Assembly: GCA_963169665.1 (NCBI GenBank) | Contig: CAUJET010000155.1 | Coordinates: 62,001 to 126,000, forward strand | From: Actinomycetota bacterium | GTDB taxonomy: Bacteria > Actinomycetota > Acidimicrobiia > Acidimicrobiales > Ilumatobacteraceae | Direction of reading: 5' to 3' | Length of the DNA: 64,000 nucleotides | Shown here: positions 8,023 to 16,553 of the stretch, in pieces | Layout: every line of letters starts with the position of its first letter | Numbering within the stretch: the stretch's first letter is position 1 | The notes under the pieces: model-generated | Seen by the model: only the letters and a program-made list of their open reading frames with translations | Told to the model about the DNA's origin: nothing | Database searches by the model: none | Made by a program: the position numbers and the translations under genes

Positions 8023-10124
8023 TGCGCCGATGAGGCGGTGTGCCACCCTCTCGGTGACCGCTCCCCCGTCGCCGTCTTGCCATCGGCAGTACGCAGCCGC
8101 CGGGACGACATCGCCAAAAGGATGACAGCGCACCACACCGGGCGATCGCCGGCGGCACGACGTTCGAGCGGCTGGGACTGTGTCGCCGTCGGGCTCGGCC
8201 CATCGCTCGGCAAGACGACGACGTGTTGGAGCACCGTCTCCCGTCGTGCCACACCACCGGGCAGATCCGCGACCCTGGTGTGGCGCCGGTGCGCTCGCCG
8301 GTGGGGTGAACGGCTGGTGGTGGTCCCGCAGGTGTGTGGGCCCCCGGGAGCGTCGCAATGCCCGTCACCGATGTGACCGTCAGGCGTCCGTACCGTTGGT
8401 CGAGCATCGACCACGGCGGGATCTGCCGAGTCGGAACGGGTGCAGTTCCACGTGGAACCGTCGAGGGTCCGATCGATGCGTCTTGCTGGTCGGATGACCA
8501 TTGACGGTTCGACAGGACCGCTCAGCCGTGCGGAGCACGTCGGACGGTTCGTGGCGTGGAACACCTGCCGTGACGTGCAGTCCCGACCGGTGGGGAGTGG
8601 GCTGCCTGGTCACACGATCGCCGAACGTCGCGCCACCTGGAACGGTTGCCGGTTCGGCATGCCTCGGCCCCTCCACCGTGGTGGTGCTCGCGCGCGTGGA
8701 GAGTAGGAGGTGACGTTCGATGGTGTCGCTGAGTGCGGACGTGTGGCCGGACCCTCTGTTCCACGTGGAACGGAGGGTGTCGTGACACCGTGAGGCTGGT
8801 GATGGGCGATGGTCTCCCGGGCGCCGTCGTGGTTCCACGTGGAACGATCACGCCGCCCTCTCACCGGGTCGCCGTGCTGGATGCCAGCTGGCGGCGTCGA
8901 GTGCGACGCACGGCGTTCCACGTGGAACAGATGGATCCGAGCGTGGCAGATGCCGTCAGTCAGCGCGTTCGGTCGACGCCGTGGGGACCGGCCCCCGAAG
9001 GTTCCACGTGAAACCAAGTTCGGATCGATGCCTGCAACAGCGCCGAGTGGCCGTCGGCAGAGTCATGGTGCGGCACGCGGGGCCGGTGGATGTTTCACGT
9101 GGAACAACTGGTGGTGGGGCGGCGCGCTGACCTGTCCGTGGAGGGACTGCTCGGACGACGACGCGGCACGGGTGACGTTGACCGGCGATGGAGCCGAGGC
9201 GGGATGTGCGCCCGATCGGCCCTGTCGCATCTCGACCGTGACATCGGGGGCGACGTTCCACGTGGAACAGTCCAGGCCAAGTTCTGGTGCTCGGAACCGG
9301 TCAGGCGTCGTGGCGGACCAGTACCAAGCCTCAGTGAACGCCGCGCACGTGGACCGTCGTGTTCCACGTGGAACGCAGGCGGTCCACGCCGAACCGGGTC
9401 AGGATGGTCTGGAGGTCCGCCGCCGATGACGTGGCGAGTGCGTCTCGGTTTTCCGGGTCGCTCCACGTGGAACGATCGAGACACGCCGGCGGCTCGATCG
9501 TCGGGCTCACCGGGGGCCTGCCGACGACCGACCGCCCCAGGTGGGCCAGACGGGCGGTGCGGCGGCAACGGATGTCGGCGCGTGTCGGGGTCCGGGGTTC
9601 CACGTGGAACAGCAGCGCACGTCATGGGGGAGCACGGCCGATCACTCGTGGCGCACAGGTACCCGCCGCCGAGCCGCGTCGGGCATCCCCGCAGGTCGGG
9701 TCGATGCTCCAGTGCACGCTGCCGCGGCCTCGCCCACCGTTGATCGGCCCGAGTCGATGGTGGTCTGATCGACGGGGCGGCGATCACGGCCGGTCGGCCT
9801 CCTCCGCAGCGATCCGAGGGCGTTCCACGTGGAACCACATCGGACACGTCGACGGAGTTCCGATCGGCCAGCCGGTGAGCTGCTGACACGTCGCTGACCA
9901 GGCGCGATACACCGACCGAAGGTCGTTCCTGGGGCCGCCGGCGTTGGCCCGAGGTCGGGCGCAGGCATGTGAGATCCTCGTGGTCGTCACGAGAGAAACA
10001 CCAGCGTGCGACGAATGTTGCTATCCTGCTGGCGCAGCAGCTGCACGTGCCGGGGGGCCAGGTCGACTCGATCGCTCGCCGGACGTCGACGTGCTGCCGT
10101 CCGCCGACCAGGAGCTGAGGTCTC
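8023..10124. other. Non-coding region between rsmG and parA carrying the parS array
   Basis: No reading frame in this 2.1 kb resembles a protein. The open frames repeatedly translate parS sites into FHVE or STWN, showing they are not genes. From 8445 to 9835 it holds the parS sites. The flank 8023-8444 shows nothing I recognise. The flank 9836-10124 holds a perfect hairpin (CTCGTG/CACGAG, five-base loop, 9977-9993), a TATCCT -10-like hexamer at 10022-10027 without a clear -35, and an AGGAG site before parA. Confidence 0.85.
8445..9835. repeat. parS: Array of eleven parS centromere sites (plus decayed copies)
   Basis: The 14-bp palindrome GTTCCACGTGGAAC is the parS type bound by chromosomal ParB. 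It is perfect at 8445-8458, 8758-8771, 8832-8845, 8915-8928, 9255-9268, 9361-9374, 9597-9610 and 9822-9835. One-base variants lie at 9001-9014 (GTTCCACGTGAAAC), 9092-9105 (GTTTCACGTGGAAC) and 9460-9473 (GCTCCACGTGGAAC). A copy with three mismatches lies at 8630-8643. Start-to-start distances are 313, 74, 83, 86, 91, 163, 106, 99, 137 and 225. The array is directly upstream of parA-parB and about 5 kb from the origin, where ParB would load and spread. Confidence 0.96.
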
Positions 10125-10985
10125 ATGTCACCGAGCGAGTCGATTGATTCGGGGGATCCGAGCAGCGGTATCTCCCCGGACACATCGAGCGTCCCGACCG
10201 GCCGCCCGCTGCCCCGGGTGATTGCCGTTGCCAACCAAAAAGGTGGGGTCGGCAAGACCACCACCACCGTCAACCTCGGCGCCTGTCTCGCCGAACTCGG
10301 GTTTCGCACCCTCGTGATCGACCTCGACCCGCAGGGCAACGCCTCCACGGGTCTCGGGATCGAGAACCGTGGGCTCGAGACGTCGATGTACCACGTCATC
10401 ATGCACGACGTGCCGCTCGAGGACTGCGTGGAGCCGTCGGCGGTCAAGAACCTGTTCGTCGCACCGGCGAGTCTCGACCTGGCCGGCGCGGAGATCGAGC
10501 TCGTCCCGGCGTTCAGTCGGGAGAATCGCCTCCGCCGTGCGATCGAGGCGGTGCTCGACGACTACGACTATGTGCTGATCGACTGCCCGCCATCGCTCGG
10601 TCTGCTCACCGTGAACGGGCTGAACGCAGCCAGCGAGGTGCTGGTCCCGATCCAGTGCGAGTACTACGCACTCGAGGGCCTCGGCCAACTCTTGCGCAAC
10701 GTCGACCTGGTGAAGCGCAATCTCAACCCGAAGCTCGAGGTCAGCACCATCGTCTGTGTGATGTACGACGCGCGGACCAAGCTGGCCGATCAGGTGGTGC
10801 ACGAGGTGCGCGAGCACTTCGGTGACAAGGTGTGTCGAACGGTGGTCCCGCGGACGGTGCGTCTGTCGGAGGCCCCGTCGTTCGGGCAGCCGATCATCAC
10901 CTTCGATCCCACGTCCCGGGGCGCGGTGGCATACCGCGAGGTCGCAAAGGAGGTCGCTCGTGGCTCGTCCCGGCGGATTGGGTAA
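10125..10985 (+). CDS. parA: Chromosome partitioning ATPase ParA
   Basis: ParA is a Walker-type ATPase that binds DNA non-specifically and moves ParB-parS complexes. The product has 286 residues with the deviant Walker A motif KGGVGKTT near residue 40, DLDPQGNASTG, and the Walker B region VLIDCPPSLG. About 30 residues precede the fold and look disordered. An AGGAG site lies upstream of ATG 10125. It overlaps parB by 26 bases, so the two are translated together. Confidence 0.97.
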   Translation: MSPSESIDSGDPSSGISPDTSSVPTGRPLPRVIAVANQKGGVGKTTTTVNLGACLAELGFRTLVIDLDPQGNASTGLGIENRGLETSMYHVIMHDVPLEDCVEPSAVKNLFVAPASLDLAGAEIELVPAFSRENRLRRAIEAVLDDYDYVLIDCPPSLGLLTVNGLNAASEVLVPIQCEYYALEGLGQLLRNVDLVKRNLNPKLEVSTIVCVMYDARTKLADQVVHEVREHFGDKVCRTVVPRTVRLSEAPSFGQPIITFDPTSRGAVAYREVAKEVARGSSRRIG

Positions 10986-11946
10986 GGGCCTCAGCGCGCT
11001 CATCCCGACAACACCGGTCGCGTCGACCGGGACGTCGGGCGACGGCGGCGCAGGCGACGGGGGACCGGAGGGTGCTCGGCTCGAGGAACTTCCGATCGAT
11101 GCGATCGTCCCGAACCCGAATCAACCCCGTGTGCACTTCGACGAGGAGTCGCTCTCCGATCTGTCGTCGTCGATCCGCGAGTTGGGCGTACTCCAGCCGA
11201 TCCTGGTGCGCCCCGTCGGTGATGGCTACGAGTTGCTCGCCGGCGAGCGTCGGTGGCGTGCCGCGCGGCGCGCCGGCCTGTCGGTCATCCCTGCGGTCGT
11301 GCGCACCACCGATGATCTCGGTTCGGTCGAGCGCGCGCTGGTGGAGAACCTCCACCGCCAGGACCTGACGCCCCTCGAGGAGGCGGCGGCCTATCAACAG
11401 TTGATCGAGGACTTCCACTTCACGCACGAGCAGGTGGCCACCCGCGTGGGCAAGAGCCGCTCCGCGGTCAGCAACATGTTGCGGTTGCTGTCGCTGCCGG
11501 CGTCGATCCAGCACCTGCTCGGCGACGGCCGGTTGTCGGCCGGGCACGCGAAGGCGCTGCTCGGCACACCGGATCGGGCCTTCCAGGAGCAGTTGGCCCG
11601 ACGTGCGGTGGCCGAGGGCTGGCCGGTGCGTGCGGTGGAAGAGGCGGTGCGCGACCGGAGCAGCGGTCTCGGCGGGGGCGTGACCGACGGCGACGCCGCG
11701 ACCGATGCGTCACCGTCATCCACAGGCTCCTCGACCGCCAAGCCGGGTGGACGACTGCGCCCACCAGGGCTGTTGGAGCTCGAGGAGCTCCTGGCCGACT
11801 GTTTGTCCACCAGGGTGGCGGTCAGCATGGGGACAAAGCGCGGCAAGCTCGTGATCGAGTTCGCAGATCTTGAGGATCTCGAGCGCCTGTATCACCTGAT
11901 GAGCGGGGGTGCCGCCGCACAATCGGCCGCACTGGGTGACGACTGA
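10960..11946 (+). CDS. parB: Chromosome partitioning protein ParB
   Basis: ParB is a CTP-dependent DNA clamp that loads at parS and spreads. GTG at 10960 follows an AAAGGAGG site within the end of parA and gives 328 residues starting (M)ARPGGLGKGLSALIP, the usual ParB opening with its ParA-stimulating basic segment. The CTP-binding motif GERRWRAARRAG and the segment ENLHRQDLTPLEEA follow, then the parS-reading HTH (EQVATRVGKSRSAVSNML). A C-terminal dimer domain ends the protein. Its targets are the array immediately upstream of parA. Confidence 0.97.
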   Translation: MARPGGLGKGLSALIPTTPVASTGTSGDGGAGDGGPEGARLEELPIDAIVPNPNQPRVHFDEESLSDLSSSIRELGVLQPILVRPVGDGYELLAGERRWRAARRAGLSVIPAVVRTTDDLGSVERALVENLHRQDLTPLEEAAAYQQLIEDFHFTHEQVATRVGKSRSAVSNMLRLLSLPASIQHLLGDGRLSAGHAKALLGTPDRAFQEQLARRAVAEGWPVRAVEEAVRDRSSGLGGGVTDGDAATDASPSSTGSSTAKPGGRLRPPGLLELEELLADCLSTRVAVSMGTKRGKLVIEFADLEDLERLYHLMSGGAAAQSAALGDD

Positions 11947-11973
11947 CCGCTGTCAGTGATGTCTCACGCGCGA

Positions 11974-12020
11974 GTTCCACGTGAGCGTTACGCACATCTG
12001 GTGGACAAAGCTGTGGATAA
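11974..12020. promoter_or_regulatory. Degenerate parS half-site and two DnaA boxes after parB
   Basis: The 113-base gap between the convergent parB and cwlM genes has a broken parS (GTTCCACGTGAGCG, 11974-11987), a near DnaA box GGTGGACAA (12000-12008) and a perfect classical box TGTGGATAA (12012-12020). No terminator hairpin is evident. Confidence 0.6.
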
Positions 12021-12059
12021 ACCCTCGATGTCCGCCCAGAACCCACAGATCTCTCAGGC

Positions 12060-13028
12060 TCAGGTGGAGCGTGTGCACAGGGTCATCCACTGCCGGACGG
12101 CGTCGACGACCCGGGTGCTCACCTCCGGGGCGGCATCGACAGCGGTACGTACCGGTGCGAGCATCACCAACACGGCCGGCATTCGCGTCTCGCGCAACAC
12201 GGTGAGACGCATCCCGCACGGAGCCGCCACGGGCAGCCCCGCCTCGCGGAGCTCGTCGGACAGGCATCCCGCGAGTCCGCGGCCGCCGATCGATTCGAAC
12301 GTGGGCACTTTGTAGAAGTGCACGACGGTGTCGTCGGCCCGGCTCGCCTCGAACCCGAGGTAGAGGTGGGCGTTGAACTGATTCGCGGTGCGGGCCTGCA
12401 CCACGGCATCGGGCTCGTCGAGCGGCACCACGTGGGCACCGGCGAAGCGGAGCTCGCGGCTCACCGCTCGGGTGATGCTGCTCAGCCCGCCGAACTGGCC
12501 CACGACCACCCGGAGGGAACCGAGCGAGGTGGGCGCCTGTCGCAGGCGCTCGCGCTCGCGGACCGCGGAGATGCCCGGGCCCTGGCCGGTCTGGCCGATC
12601 ACGCGGCTGAGCGCACGCACCGTCTCCGTGCCGCACACCCCGTCGTTCGGGAGCCCGCAGTTCGACTGGAAGTCGTCGAGCGCCTTGGCGGTCAACGGTC
12701 CGAAGATGCCGTCGACCCGGCCGCAATCGAAGCCCAGACGCGCCAATGACGCCTGGAGTTCCCCGACGTCGTCACCGCGCAGATTGGGAGACGTGAGCAG
12801 GAGCAACCGGTCGCCCAACTTCCAGTTCGCCTCGACCAGGGCCTTCCAGCAGTCCTCGTCGCACACCCCGGTGACCCGTAGGCCGCGCTGGTGCTGGAAG
12901 GCGCGCAGCGCCATCTCGGTGGCCGCGCAGAACGTGCCCACCTGCGCCGATGCGCCGACGGGGAAGCCTGCGGCTGCGAGCCGGCGCTGCAGATCGCGGA
13001 CGGGTTCGCCGCGCTGGCCCGACGTCAG
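12060..13028 (-). CDS. cwlM: CwlM-like peptidoglycan-binding protein with degenerate amidase domain
   Basis: Position after trxA and domain order match mycobacterial CwlM, a cytosolic regulator of MurA rather than a working amidase. About 320 residues hold two peptidoglycan-binding repeats ([16 protein letters not shown] and [20 protein letters not shown]) and then an Amidase_3-like domain. The zinc-binding DPGHGG motif is replaced by GQFGG, and the second His motif by YLGFEAS, so hydrolysis is unlikely. No signal peptide is seen. The start is unclear: no ATG, GTG or TTG sits before the first repeat. CTG at 13028, overlapping the trxA stop, or ATT at 13046 behind AGGAG are the candidates. Confidence 0.82.
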   Translation of the reverse strand: MTSGQRGEPVRDLQRRLAAAGFPVGASAQVGTFCAATEMALRAFQHQRGLRVTGVCDEDCWKALVEANWKLGDRLLLLTSPNLRGDDVGELQASLARLGFDCGRVDGIFGPLTAKALDDFQSNCGLPNDGVCGTETVRALSRVIGQTGQGPGISAVRERERLRQAPTSLGSLRVVVGQFGGLSSITRAVSRELRFAGAHVVPLDEPDAVVQARTANQFNAHLYLGFEASRADDTVVHFYKVPTFESIGGRGLAGCLSDELREAGLPVAAPCGMRLTVLRETRMPAVLVMLAPVRTAVDAAPEVSTRVVDAVRQWMTLCTRST

Positions 13029-13363
13029 TGGGAAGGAGGCAGAAATTCCTGGAGCTCCTGCAGCAGGGCACCCTTGCCCTTGGCCCCGACCAGGCGCTTG
13101 GCGACCTGGCCCTTGTCGAACACCAGGAGGGTCGGGATGCTCATCACGTTGAAGCGCATCGCGAGGTCGGGGTTCTCGTCGACGTTGAGCTTGGCGATGG
13201 TGATCTTGCCGGCCTGTTCGGTGGCGATCTCGCCGAGGATCGGAGCGATCATCTTGCAGGGACCGCACCATTCGGCCCAGAAGTCGACGACGACGGCGGT
13301 GTCGCTCGCCCCGACGGTCTCGTCGAAGTTGGACGTGGTGAGGGTGACGATGCCATCGGCCAT
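13025..13363 (-). CDS. trxA: Thioredoxin
   Basis: A 112-residue thioredoxin with the active site [10 protein letters not shown] and the cis-Pro loop SIPTLLVF. It reduces protein disulfides using electrons from TrxB. ATG at 13363 follows GAAAGGA on the minus strand. The frame stays open further upstream, but the extra residues are not thioredoxin-like. The 182-base gap from trxB (13364-13545) leaves room for its own promoter, though none is clear. Its end overlaps cwlM. Confidence 0.97.
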   Translation of the reverse strand: MADGIVTLTTSNFDETVGASDTAVVVDFWAEWCGPCKMIAPILGEIATEQAGKITIAKLNVDENPDLAMRFNVMSIPTLLVFDKGQVAKRLVGAKGKGALLQELQEFLPPSH

Positions 13364-13545
13364 GGCGGATCCTTTCGAAGGTCCTGGTTCCTGACGGGCT
13401 CCGGTGTGGAGGCCCGACGGGGACACGGAATTGTAACAAGTCACAACCGGCGAGCACCGTGCGGCATTCCGGGACTTCTGTCCCGATCCGGTGAACGATG
13501 CAGCAGTGGGGTCGGCGAGGGCAACCCGGGCGAGGCCCGGCGAGG

Positions 13546-14508
13546 TCAGCCGTGCTGGGCTTCGAGCCAGCGCTCCGCGTCGATCGCGGCCATGCAGCCC
13601 GAGCCGGCGGCAGTGATCGCCTGTCGGTAGGTGTGGTCCTGCACGTCACCGCAGGCGAACACGCCGTCGACGTTGGTGTAGGACGACCCCGGCTTGGTGA
13701 CGAGGTAGCCGCTGTCCTCCATGTCGAGCACGCCGGTGAACAGGTCGGTGTTCGGACGGTGGCCGATGGCCACGAACAACCCGGTGACGGGCAGGGTGGA
13801 GGTCTCACCGGTGACGGTGTTGCGCAGCACGGCCCCTTCGAGCTTGTGCTCGCCGATGAGGTCGTCGACCGCGGTGTTCCACACCATCTCGATCTTCGGG
13901 TGGTTGAGGGCACGCTCCTGCATGATCTTCGAGGCGCGCAGGCTGTCGCGGCGGTGGATCAGGTACACCTTCGACGCGAACTTGGTGAGGAACGTGGCCT
14001 CCTCGACGGCCGAGTCGCCGCCACCGACCACGGCGATCTCCTGGCCGCGGAAGAAGAACCCGTCGCAGGTGGCGCAGGTGGACAGACCGTGGCCGAGCAG
14101 CAGGGGCTCCTTCTCGAGCCCGAGCATGAGGCTCTGCGCGCCGGTGGAGACGATGATCGAGTCGGCGAGGTACAGCTCGTCGCGGACCCAGACCTTGAAC
14201 GGGCGCTCGCTGAAGTCGATGGCGGTGGCCTTCGCGGTGAGGAACTCGGCGCCGAAGCGGCCGGCCTGCTCGCGGAACTTCATCATCAGCTCAGGGCCCA
14301 TGATGCCCTCGGGGAAGCCCGGGAAGTTCTCGACCTCGGTGGTGAGCATGAGCTGGCCGCCGGGCTGGTCGCTGGTACTCGACGGCTCACCTTCGATGAC
14401 CAGCGGGGCGAGGCTGGCGCGGGCCGTGTAGATGGCCGCGGTGAGCCCGGCGGGGCCGGATCCGATGATGATGACGTTGCGGACGTTGGTGCTGGTATCG
14501 GTGGTCAC
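13546..14508 (-). CDS. trxB: Thioredoxin reductase
   Basis: A flavoprotein that passes electrons from NADPH to thioredoxin. It has 320 residues: FAD motif [15 protein letters not shown] near the start, redox pair STCATCDG (CATC) near residue 140, NADPH motif [12 protein letters not shown], and FACGDVQD near the end. The start is GTG at 14508, overlapping the upstream gene by four bases (GTGA), so translation is probably coupled. Confidence 0.97.
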   Translation of the reverse strand: MTTDTSTNVRNVIIIGSGPAGLTAAIYTARASLAPLVIEGEPSSTSDQPGGQLMLTTEVENFPGFPEGIMGPELMMKFREQAGRFGAEFLTAKATAIDFSERPFKVWVRDELYLADSIIVSTGAQSLMLGLEKEPLLLGHGLSTCATCDGFFFRGQEIAVVGGGDSAVEEATFLTKFASKVYLIHRRDSLRASKIMQERALNHPKIEMVWNTAVDDLIGEHKLEGAVLRNTVTGETSTLPVTGLFVAIGHRPNTDLFTGVLDMEDSGYLVTKPGSSYTNVDGVFACGDVQDHTYRQAITAAGSGCMAAIDAERWLEAQHG

Positions 14509-14846
14509 GAGGTTGCCTCTGGCTGGGGGGTGTGGCGCTTGCGCATGCAGAACAACCCGGCCAGGAACAAGATTCCACCCATCACCATGTACGACACCCA
14601 CACGCTCGAATCACGGTCGATCGCGCCACCGATGTTCACCAGGCGCTGCAGGAGCTTGGTGCCGAGGATGACCGCGAGGATGCCGGCCGCGATGGAGGTG
14701 AACCCGACGATGACGCCGAAGACGATGCCGCGCACGGCCACCACGGCCTTGCCCGTCACCTTGTCGCGCACCATGCCGACGTATCGGTCGACGAGGTTGG
14801 CGAGCTCGGGAGCCCAGTTGGGGTTGTTCAGCGGATTGCCGGCCAT
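14505..14846 (-). CDS. Small membrane protein, unknown function
   Basis: A 113-residue protein beginning MAGNPLNNPNWAPELANLVDRYVGMVRDKVTGKAVVAVRG (first half soluble and amphipathic). Two hydrophobic segments follow: VFGVIVGFTSIAAGILAVIL (about 44-63) and VSYMVMGGILFLAGLFC (about 84-100), with a short basic tail. It lies between the anti-sigma gene and trxB and overlaps trxB, so it belongs to this operon. The shape resembles small actinobacterial holin-like or phage-shock-type membrane proteins, but I cannot assign it. Confidence 0.8.
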   Translation of the reverse strand: MAGNPLNNPNWAPELANLVDRYVGMVRDKVTGKAVVAVRGIVFGVIVGFTSIAAGILAVILGTKLLQRLVNIGGAIDRDSSVWVSYMVMGGILFLAGLFCMRKRHTPQPEATS

Positions 14847-14873
14847 ATACGGCTGAGCCTAACCCGGCTGAGG

Positions 14874-15836
14874 TCAGGGGGTGGCGGTGGCGAGCACCGC
14901 GCAGCCGGCGTCGAGGTCGAGGGCGCGCACCTCACCGGTCTGCGGATCGCGCACCACGACGGCGGGCGTGCCCTGGTAGGTCACCTCGCCGACGGCCTCG
15001 TCGCCCTCGGCGACGCAGGGGAGCGCCAGACCGGGCAGCGGGAGGATCGGCTGTTGGGTGTTCGCGTAGTCGAGCAGCGCCTGCGGCGTCGTGATCGCGA
15101 CGACCAGATCGGCCGCACCGCTGATGCTGTCGGCCGAGTTCTCCGGTGCCGGAGCCTCCGTGGCGGCCGGCGCTTCGGTGACCTCGGACGCCGCTGCTGA
15201 CTCCGTGGCCGCGGGGGAGGCCGTGCTGAACGCCGCATCGCCGGCCTCGCCGGTGGGGTCGGCACCGCCCATCGGCGCCGCTTCGGCCGACTCCATCATC
15301 GGCGTGGCCGGGTCGTCGGCGACGCGCGCGGCATCGGGTAGCGGGGACTTGGCGGCTGCCTCGGGCGCGATCGCGGTGGACTCCTCGTCGGAGCCGCCCA
15401 TCGAGCCGAGTCCCCCGACGACGAGCGCGCCGACGAAGAGCACCCCGACGGCCGCGGCGACGCCGGTGAGCAGGCGATACGTGCGTCGTCGTCGCTCGAA
15501 GCGGATCACGTTGCCAGGCGCGGGCGTGGGTGCCGCGGCGATCCCGTCGACGGCATCGGCCGCAGCTCCCTCGGTCTGGTGTTCGGTCTGGTGTTCGGCC
15601 TGCAGGAGATCGAAGGCTGCCATCGCCGCGGCGAGGGCGTCCTCACGTGCCTGGGCAGGGACGGCCACGTCGGCGAGGGCCGTCCGCTGGTCGCGCCAGA
15701 CGTCGAGGAGTTCGCGCAGCGCCGGATCGGCATCGACCCGCGCCACGTCGTCGGCCGTCGCCGTGCCGTCGAGGAGCGCGCTCACGGCGAGGAGGTCCTC
15801 GTCGGGCAGCTGGGGGTCGAGTGGGTCGTGGTTCAT
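14874..15836 (-). CDS. Membrane anti-sigma factor-like protein
   Basis: A 320-residue protein encoded 23 bases after the ECF sigma gene, the usual place for its anti-sigma factor. Residues 1-75 form a helical, Ala/Asp-rich cytosolic part (DEDLLAVSALLDG) like anti-sigma domains but without an obvious HxxxCxxC zinc motif. An EHQTEHQT repeat lies near residue 85. A basic stop RRRRTYR precedes one membrane helix (TGVAAAVGVLFVGALVVGG). The extracellular part is Ala/Glu/Pro/Thr-rich to about 230, then a small folded domain (DLVVAITTPQALLDYA). The ATG at 15836 has no strong ribosome site. Confidence 0.75.
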   Translation of the reverse strand: MNHDPLDPQLPDEDLLAVSALLDGTATADDVARVDADPALRELLDVWRDQRTALADVAVPAQAREDALAAAMAAFDLLQAEHQTEHQTEGAAADAVDGIAAAPTPAPGNVIRFERRRRTYRLLTGVAAAVGVLFVGALVVGGLGSMGGSDEESTAIAPEAAAKSPLPDAARVADDPATPMMESAEAAPMGGADPTGEAGDAAFSTASPAATESAAASEVTEAPAATEAPAPENSADSISGAADLVVAITTPQALLDYANTQQPILPLPGLALPCVAEGDEAVGEVTYQGTPAVVVRDPQTGEVRALDLDAGCAVLATATP

Positions 15837-15859
15837 GGTCAGCGAGGGGTCATCAGGGG

Positions 15860-16537
15860 TCAGCGAGAGGTTGGACGTTCGTCGGGGTCGGTCTGGTTCC
15901 CGGCTCGCACGATCTGGGCCAGCGCCGCCCGACCGCGGGCGATGCGGCTCTTGACCGTACCGATGGGGACGCCGAGGGTGTCGGCGATCTCGGCGTAGTC
16001 GAGGTCGCCCACGTCGCGCAGCACGAGCGGCACCCGGAACTCCTCGGGGACCTGGCGCAACGCCTGCTCGAGTTGGTCGCGGTCGGCCACCAGGTCGATG
16101 CCGCGGGCGCTGTCGGGGTCGGCGACGCGTGGGTCGTGGTCGGTTCCGCCGAGTTCGTGGTCGTCGGTGTCGGCGAGCACCGGGCGACGGCGGCGTCGAC
16201 GCAGTTCGTCGAGGCTGGCGTTGGTGGCGATTCGGTACACCCAGGTGGCGAAGGACGATCGCCCGTCGAACTTCGCCAACCCGCGGACGACGGCCAGCAG
16301 GGCCTCCTGGGCGGCGTCGGCCGCGTCGGCGTCGCTGCCGGTGATGCGTCGGCACACCGCGAAGATGCGGTCGTACTGCGAGCGCAGCAGCGTGTCCATC
16401 GCCGTGCGATCGCCGCCGACGGCGGCCTCGATCAGGCGCTGCTCGGCCGCTCGCGCTGCCGACCGGTCGTCGTCGATCGTGTCGCCGTCGGTCGCCTCGT
16501 CGGCATCGGGGGTGTCGGGGGTGTCGGGGGAGTGCAC
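15860..16537 (-). CDS. sigM: ECF RNA polymerase sigma factor (SigM-position)
   Basis: A 225-residue extracytoplasmic-function sigma factor. Region 2 (LLRSQYDRIFAVCRRITGS to the WVYRIATNASLDELRRR segment) reads the -10 element, and region 4 (LRQVPEEFRVPLVLRDVGD, then VPIGTVKSRIARGRAAL) reads the -35 element. The region 2 to 4 linker is basic then acidic. I chose GTG at 16537, 16 bases after the kinase stop; a longer frame from 16621 overlaps the kinase. Gene position matches mycobacterial sigM next to trxB and trxC, but orthology is inferred from context. Confidence 0.88.
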   Translation of the reverse strand: MHSPDTPDTPDADEATDGDTIDDDRSAARAAEQRLIEAAVGGDRTAMDTLLRSQYDRIFAVCRRITGSDADAADAAQEALLAVVRGLAKFDGRSSFATWVYRIATNASLDELRRRRRRPVLADTDDHELGGTDHDPRVADPDSARGIDLVADRDQLEQALRQVPEEFRVPLVLRDVGDLDYAEIADTLGVPIGTVKSRIARGRAALAQIVRAGNQTDPDERPTSR

Positions 16538-16553
16538 GTGACCGTCTCGACCG

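Noticed and set aside
8038-9743. Several open frames of 100-217 codons in the parS region
   Set aside because: They appear on both strands and in several frames, carry the parS site translated as FHVE or STWN, and lack protein-like patterns or ribosome sites.
8445-9835. Regularly repeated motif that could suggest a CRISPR array
   Set aside because: The repeat is a 14-bp palindrome identical to ParB parS, spacing varies from 74 to 313 bases, and no cas genes are near.
13546-14856. Longer versions of trxB and of the plus-strand frame opposite it
   Set aside because: Residues before the GTG at 14508 overlap the small membrane protein gene and do not resemble TrxB; the opposite frame has no domain.
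4809-15603. EHQSEHQS in RnpA and EHQTEHQT in the anti-sigma protein
   Set aside because: Similar 12-base duplications in two unrelated proteins; probably independent slippage, so no common function is claimed.
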